Of a stretch of DNA of 64,000 nucleotides, positions 58,453 through 64,000 are shown piece by piece (position 1 is the stretch's first letter; each line of letters starts with the position of its first letter). The DNA comes from Limonium bicolor. Its lineage: Eukaryota > Streptophyta > Magnoliopsida > Caryophyllales > Plumbaginaceae. Below the pieces are notes generated by a model. That model was not told the DNA's origin and made no database searches. It worked only from the letters and a program-made list of their open reading frames with translations. Made by a program: the position numbers and the translations under genes. Location: assembly GCA_023374045.1 (NCBI GenBank), contig CM041778.1:289145533-289209532 (forward strand). Direction: 5' to 3'.

Positions 58453-59653
58453 ACCATCCTCACCGTACCTTTCCAGTCAATGGCGTGGACGCATCGATCT
58501 TGTTCGACTCGGGAGCCTCACATACGTTTGTTTCGTTTACATTTGCGAAGAGGCTGGGGTTGATGGTGAAGAGATGTCTGACTTCCTAGTCACTCTCCCG
58601 TCGAGAGAACGGATCAAGTGTACCCGCTATTACCGAGATGCTATAGTACGAATCAGAGATGAAGAGTTTCCTATTGACATGATAGAGTTTGACAGACTTG
58701 GATTTGATGTGATTGTCGGGATGAACTGGTTGGAGTGGTACAAGGGCAGAATCCTATGTGCCGAGCACCGTCTGCTTCTTCGGAGTCCGTCTGGGGTTAC
58801 CATATCATACCGCCAGAGGCCCAGGGAGCCTTCGACTCAGATCATCACCGCCATGGCCATGTATCGTGAATCACGACGAGGGAATGATGTATACCTCTGC
58901 TATGTTCAGGACATAGAGAGAGACCCAGAGTTTAGCCCAGATGTGCCGGTAGTGTCGGAGTTTCCTGATGTTTTCCCTAAGGAACTGCTGGGCATGCCGC
59001 CAGCGCGGGAAGTGGAGTTTGAGATTGATTTGGTTCCGAGCACCGGACCTATTGCGAAGGTGCCCTATCGTATGGCTCCAGCAGAGATGACAGAGCTCAA
59101 GGAGCAGCTGAGAGACCTACTCGACAAGGGATTTATACGCCTGAGTGTTTCACCATGGGGAGCGCTGGTCCTCTTCGTGAAGAAGAAGGACGGTAGTCTC
59201 CGCCTCTATATCGACTATCGAGAGTTGAATGCAGTTACAGTGAAGAACTGTTATCCTTTACCACGCATCGACGATTTATTTGATCAGTTGAAAGAAGCAT
59301 CAGTATTCTCCAAGATAGATCTATGATCCGGTTACCATCAGATCGCCATCCGTGAGAGTGACATAGAGAAGACCGCATTCAGAACCAGATATGGTCATTA
59401 TGAATTTACGGTTATGCCGTTTGGTTTATCCAATGCACCAGCCAAGTTTATGGACTTAATGAACCGTTTGTTCCAAGATCAGTTGGACAAGTCAGTGGTA
59501 GTCTTCATCGACGATATACTTGTGTATTCAAAGTCGAAAGGTGAGCACGAGAGCCACCTGAGAAGTGTGTTGCAAACGTTGAGAAAGAATCAGTTGTATG
59601 CTAAATTTTCAAAGTGTGAGTTTTGGTTGAACCAAGTATCCTTTCTTGGTCAT
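58453..59653 (+). pseudogene. pol: Protease and reverse transcriptase of the AlkB-bearing chromovirus
   Basis: Protease has [13 protein letters not shown], catalytic Asp at 58506-58508, then after a frameshift near 58570 [17 protein letters not shown] (about 58700-58750). RT follows: [82 protein letters not shown], and the catalytic FIDD (59504-59515). A TGA at about 59324 replaces the codon between KIDL and SGYHQ, where Arg is usual. The RT ends at VSFLGH (about 59652), where the sequence jumps into LTR DNA. RNase H, integrase and any chromodomain are absent. Confidence 0.85.
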
Positions 59654-62166
59654 CTAAGCTTGGGATAAGTTTGGTTGAGACCTAATAAGCTTACCAAGAC
59701 CTTATTTACATGTTAATGGACATATTAAATCAATTACCAAAGAAAACCAAGCTTGAAAACAAGTTAAAACACAAAATGTGCTTTAAGGAGCCTTAAAGCA
59801 CATTTTTGAAAAATTATCTTGTAAATGGGTTTTGAATGGCTAAATGTCCATCATTACACTTTAATTAACATGTGTACTACTTAGTATCACATTAGGAAGT
59901 CTAAATCAATGGGAAATCAAAAATTTCACAATTATGTGCCTTGTTTAGTGAATAGTAACCAAATAGTGCTAGTTTAAGACTTTGGTCAATGAAAGTTAAT
60001 TAGATGGTCAACAAAGACCATAAAACACCCATTTGACTAAGGGGGGGGGTGGTTTCCATTTGTGACTCACCACACTTACTTAACTAAATAATGAAGAAAG
60101 CAAAAAGTAAGTAAAAACACTATTCACCTTTTTACTTAAATATCTTTCAAAACTTACCTCTCTTCATTCTCTTCTTCCTTCTCATTTCCCACCGTCTCCA
60201 ACCTGCATTCTCTCTTCTCCATCAGTTTTACTACAGTTCACACACAATACTCCATCTTCAACCTCTTATATCTCCTAGCTCCATTTACCAAATCAAAAAC
60301 CAAGACCACCATTCTCTTAGTCTTGCCAAGCTCTTCACAATCTTCTTTTTAAAACTTCAAAACCACCAATTCGTGCCAAGAAGAAATACCATGGGAGGAG
60401 CTTGAGCTAATCTTTTTGCTCCTTATTGATCACCTTTGCTTCAAGGTAAGGAAAAACCAAAGAAAACTCCATTTTCCTCTTGTTTTGATGTTGACCGAAA
60501 ATCACCATTGATGGTGTCCTTGTCTTGCTTTGTTCTAGCTTCATTTTAATCTTTCAAGGGGCTTGGTGGAGTCCTCTCTTGCCACTTATTCAAACTCTCT
60601 TCCATTTCCAAGGTAAAACAACTATCTTAATGCTTTAAGATAATATAACTTAGGGTTTATAATGAGTTTGAGCATGAAGCTTGAATGCTCATTACATTGC
60701 TTGTATATTGATTAGAAGTTGACAAGCAATCAAAGTCCTTTCCGGTTTATAATTAAAGAGGGAGCAAGGAGAAATAAGTGAGAAAGTTGTGAAGGAAAAG
60801 AAGTAAATGTGCTAACCTAATGTAGTTTGATGCATTAGGAAAAATGAGCTTATGTTGTTTTTTAAAACTACTTAAGGAGCTAAGGGTAAATGAGTTAGTA
60901 AAATGCTCTCAAGGAGATTATTAAGGGCATATGTGTTGTTGTATGTATTTGTAGGTCAAAGGCAATATATACATGTGGAAATTCAGTGTTTATGGTTTAT
61001 GCAATTTAAGGGCCTAAGAGCCATGTTATTTAAGGGCCTAAGTGCCAAGCAATTTAAATTATGCACTATATTGTGATGTAGTGTTATATGGGTGAAGTTT
61101 TGTGTATAAGAATGTTCTTGGTGGATTTAAGTGTTCTTGGATGTTTAATGGTGAAAACAATGTGTTTTGGTGTAACAATGTGCTAGTAGAACCCATGTCA
61201 AAATTTGGATAATGTACAAGAGGTTCTAAGTGTTTAAAATGAGTTTTGGTGAACTAAGAAGTGTTAGAAATCAAATGAGTGTTTTGGGATACATCAAAGT
61301 CATGGTGAGATTGTGTTTAGGATTAACGCAAGTTTTGGTGAACAATGAGGAAGTAAGGTGTTGTAATGAAGAGGTGTAAACTTGTGGAGAAATTTCAAGG
61401 TGTAGCATTAAGGAGTTTTGGTTGGTAAGAAAAGATGCTTGGGAGATGATGGTATAGAGGTGAGAAGACACTTTGGGCTAGTTGTTATCATAGGTGTGGA
61501 ACACTACTAAGGAACTTAAGAAAATATATCACAAGTGTTGGTGAATTTTGCAAGAATTGGGTGATGGATTAGACAAGGAATTAGAAGAGGTTTGAGGTGC
61601 CAAATTGGTGTTAAAACATGTTAGGATTTATGTAGAAACATTAGGAGAAGGTTAGGCTTGGTTTGGAGGTTAAAAAGTGGCTGAAAAAATAATGTTATGG
61701 ACTAATTCTGGAGTGGTCCGGGTTTGTAAATAAGTACCTAAACCTGGACCACCCCAAAAACATACCCGAGAGTGCAATCCTGTATGTGGTCTGGGTTTGT
61801 ATCCCGGTACACAAACCCGGACCAGGTGAAAATGTAGGCAGAGAATATTACGATGATATGGTCCGGGTTTGCAAACTCGGACACAAACCCGGACCACCCT
61901 AAAAATGTTCTAGAGAGTGTTTTTAAGGATTTCCAAGGTGGGGATTTGAATGTTAATGATAATATATGATTGTTAGGAGATGTTTGGTGAGTTTTAATGA
62001 CCATTAGGAGGGTGAATAAGTGTAGGCTAAGCGTGAAAGTAAATGATATAATTATGTGAAGAAATTAGCTAACTATAAGTCAAGTACGGTAATTAACCGA
62101 CATTACTAAATGTGTATAGGAGTTGCATACGGTGGAAATCAATCGAAGCAGGGACCAAGGTATGGT
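59654..62166 (+). mobile_element. 3' LTR fragment of the AlkB-bearing chromovirus
   Basis: Homologous to 21053-23505 of the 5' LTR, from TCTAAGCTTGGGA to CCAAGGTATGGTTTT, with numerous small indels. About 140 bases are missing at the left, where the RT deletion joins, and about 1.1 kb at the right. The donor-like CTTCAAGGTAAGG near 60440 and three hairpins at 61712-61897 are retained. Confidence 0.85.
61712..61897. repeat. Three hairpins of the LTR, second copy
   Basis: GGTCCGGGTTTGTA...AACCTGGACC, GGTCTGGGTTTGTA...AACCCGGACC and GGTCCGGGTTTGCA...AACCCGGACC. Each matches a hairpin at 23060-23236. Stem changes here are mostly single C-to-T type. Confidence 0.75.
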
Positions 62167-63593
62167 TTTAAAATACCCCAAATCTTGATATGTTGTTTAA
62201 ATGTTAAACTATGGTATTTAAAGGCTAAAAAGTCCCTTAGAAACGTCAGTGTACAATTTAAACCATAGTAGACGCAATAAAGCACTAAGACACAGTGTGA
62301 GCAAAAAACATGCTCTAAGCTTGGAGTGAACTTGGTTAGGACCCAAAGAGCCTACCAAGACTTTATAACATTCAATTATGATTTAATAAGGCTAATTAAG
62401 TCCTTAGGAAACTTTGGTACACAATTAAACCAAACAAAACACAAATAAATACCTTAAAGTCAATAAGAGCAAAAATGTGCTCTAAGCTTGGGATAACCTT
62501 GGTTTAGACTCTGAGAGCCTACCAAGACCTTATATACGTGTTAATTAACATATTAAATCAATTACCAAGAAAAACCAAGCTTGAAAACAAGTTAAAACAC
62601 AAAATATGCTTTAAGGAGTCTTAAAGCACATTTTTGAAAAATTGTCTTGTAAATGGGTTTTGAGTGGCTAAATGTCCATCATTACTCTTTAATTAATATG
62701 TGTACTACTTAGTATCACATTAGGAAGTCTAAATCAATGGGAAATCAAAAATTTCACAAATATGTGCCTTAGTTTGTGAATAGTAACAAAAATAAGCTAG
62801 TTTACAATATAAGTTGTCTTGTTGGTCAACAAAGACCATGACTTAGCCTAAAACACTAAGGGGGCCGGTTTTCATGGGTGACTCACCACACCTAAACAAA
62901 TAAATGAGTTAAGTAAATGATAAAGCAAAAGTTACTATTTGCTTTTAGCTTAAATATCTCCAAAAAGCAAGTTCCCTTCTCATTCTCTTCTTTCCCTCTT
63001 CATTTCCCACGGTCTCCAATCTTCTTCTTCCTTCTCCACCGGTTATGCTACAGCAACTTCACCATTTCTCAACTTCCATAGCTTATATCTCCTAGCTCCA
63101 TGTACCAAAATTAATTCCAAGACCATCATTCTCTTAGTCTTGCCAAGCTCTTCAATTCTATCTTCTCAAAATTCCAAGAGCTCCATTTCGGTGCCAAGAG
63201 GAATCTCCATGGGAGGAGCTTGAGCTTATATTTTTACATCTTATTGTTCTCCTTTGCTTCAAGGTAAGGAAACTCAAAGAAAACTCCATTTCCTCTTGTT
63301 TTTGGGTTGACCGAAAATTCACCATGTAATGGTGTCTTCTTATGATCTTTCATAGTCTCATTTCAAACTTCAATGGACAAGGAGGAGTCCTCTCTTGATG
63401 CTTATTCAGGCTCTCTTTTATTTCCAAAGTAAAACAACTATCCTAATGTGTTAAGACAATATATATAACCTAGGGTTTGTAAATGAGTTTAAGCATGAAG
63501 CTTGAATGCTCATTGGCTTTACTTGTGTATTGATTAGAACATTGACAAGTAACCAAGTCCTCTTACCGATTTCCAAACAAGGAAGAACAAGAG
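62167..63593 (+). mobile_element. Another LTR of the same chromovirus family, 5' part
   Basis: Starts at AAAATACCCCAAATCTTGAT, close to the family start (with the initial TG decayed). It then follows the 20912 LTR, including the TTCAAGGTAAGGAAAC donor-like site near 63260. A segment with TGCTCTAAGCTTGG is present twice (about 62310 and 62475), a tandem duplication of roughly 160 bases. It is cut at 63593 by a further LTR start. Confidence 0.7.
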
Positions 63594-64000
63594 TGAAATA
63601 CCCCTAAATTAATTTAAATTAATTTAGGGGATTTCTTTTATTAAACCATAAATAATACTATTAATATTAAATTATGGTATGGAATTATGAATATTAAATT
63701 ATTATATGGAATTGTGAAATTTATTTAGGGGTTTTCTCCTATTTAACCCTAATTATTACATTATTATATAGTATTATGAATTTAATAATAAGATTTATAA
63801 GTCAATAAATCTTGGGAAAATTTCTAAACACTCCAAATATATTATAAAGATTTTAGGAAGTGTTGGAACATTGTTTTGAAACATAAAAGTCAATATAAAA
63901 TTCTAGAAACCTTAAAACTTATTAAGCCCTGCTAGAGTTGACTTTTTGAGAATGGTCAAACCAGGCCATGAAACCTATACCAATAAATAGGTTATGAAAA
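63594..64000 (+). mobile_element. Start of a further chromovirus-type LTR, running off the window
   Basis: TGAAATACCCC at 63594 matches the start of the other LTRs in this family group, but the following sequence differs (AT-rich). Bases 63601-63630 form a perfect 30-bp palindrome. No coding content. Confidence 0.45.

Larger units (their letters stand above)
20912..62166 (+). mobile_element. Chromovirus (Tekay-like) element carrying an AlkB domain, split by nested insertions
   Basis: Parts in order: 5' LTR 20912-24638, primer binding site 24644-24654, gag 24858-26310, AlkB domain 26456-27195, a short linker (27196-27297 and 31380-31528), protease and RT 58453-59653, then a 3' LTR fragment 59654-62166 that is homologous to the 5' LTR. 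The linker is cut by a solo LTR (duplication GTATG) and by a minus-strand Tat element (duplication ACCAT). Removing both rejoins the linker to protease. RNase H, integrase and the LTR start are lost in a deletion at about 59653. Tekay assignment rests on LTR ends TGAAATACCCC/GGGTGTTACA and on the RT and protease wording. Confidence 0.75.

Overview
This window is plant nuclear DNA, probably eudicot, made almost entirely of retrotransposons. The lineages I recognise (Athila, Tekay-like chromovirus and Tat/Ogre-Retand, all Ty3/gypsy, plus L1-type LINE and hAT remnants) occur together in plant heterochromatin. I see no intact host gene, tRNA, rRNA or CRISPR array. Every transposon reading frame is broken by stops or frameshifts.

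Left part (1-20911): a 5'-truncated Athila element (gag-protease-RT-RNase H-integrase, polypurine tract, 3' LTR) fills 1 to about 7730. Next come an LTR remnant ending at 9470, a decayed hAT transposase N-terminus on the minus strand (10735-11340), a degenerate tandem array rich in TTAGGGTT (about 12010-13450), a minus-strand RNase H remnant carrying a tiny hAT-like MITE, a 1.7 kb solo LTR with target duplication GGAAC, and a LINE fragment.

Right part (20912-62166) is one chromovirus opened up by nested insertions. Its pieces are a 5' LTR (20912-24638), an initiator-Met primer binding site, gag, an AlkB-type 2-oxoglutarate/Fe(II) dioxygenase domain (26456-27195), then protease and RT (58453-59653) joined by a deletion to a partial 3' LTR (59654-62166). 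Between AlkB and protease sit a 4.1 kb solo LTR (27298-31374, duplication GTATG) and a minus-strand, gag-only Tat-lineage element (31529-58452, duplication ACCAT). The latter is itself split by an 18 kb coding-free element with 5.4 kb LTRs (36347-54162, duplication AGGAG). Further LTRs of the chromovirus type run off the right edge.

The most notable content is the AlkB domain between gag and pol. Three GT-AG introns can be drawn through gag, and their phases join gag in frame to AlkB. A fourth possible acceptor beyond AlkB would instead lead toward protease. This suggests a spliced retrotransposon that captured a host nucleic-acid demethylase; the copy here is dead, with two in-frame TGA codons in AlkB. 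A second unlisted signal is that four unrelated LTR families all carry clusters of inverted repeats built on GTCCG/CGGAC.
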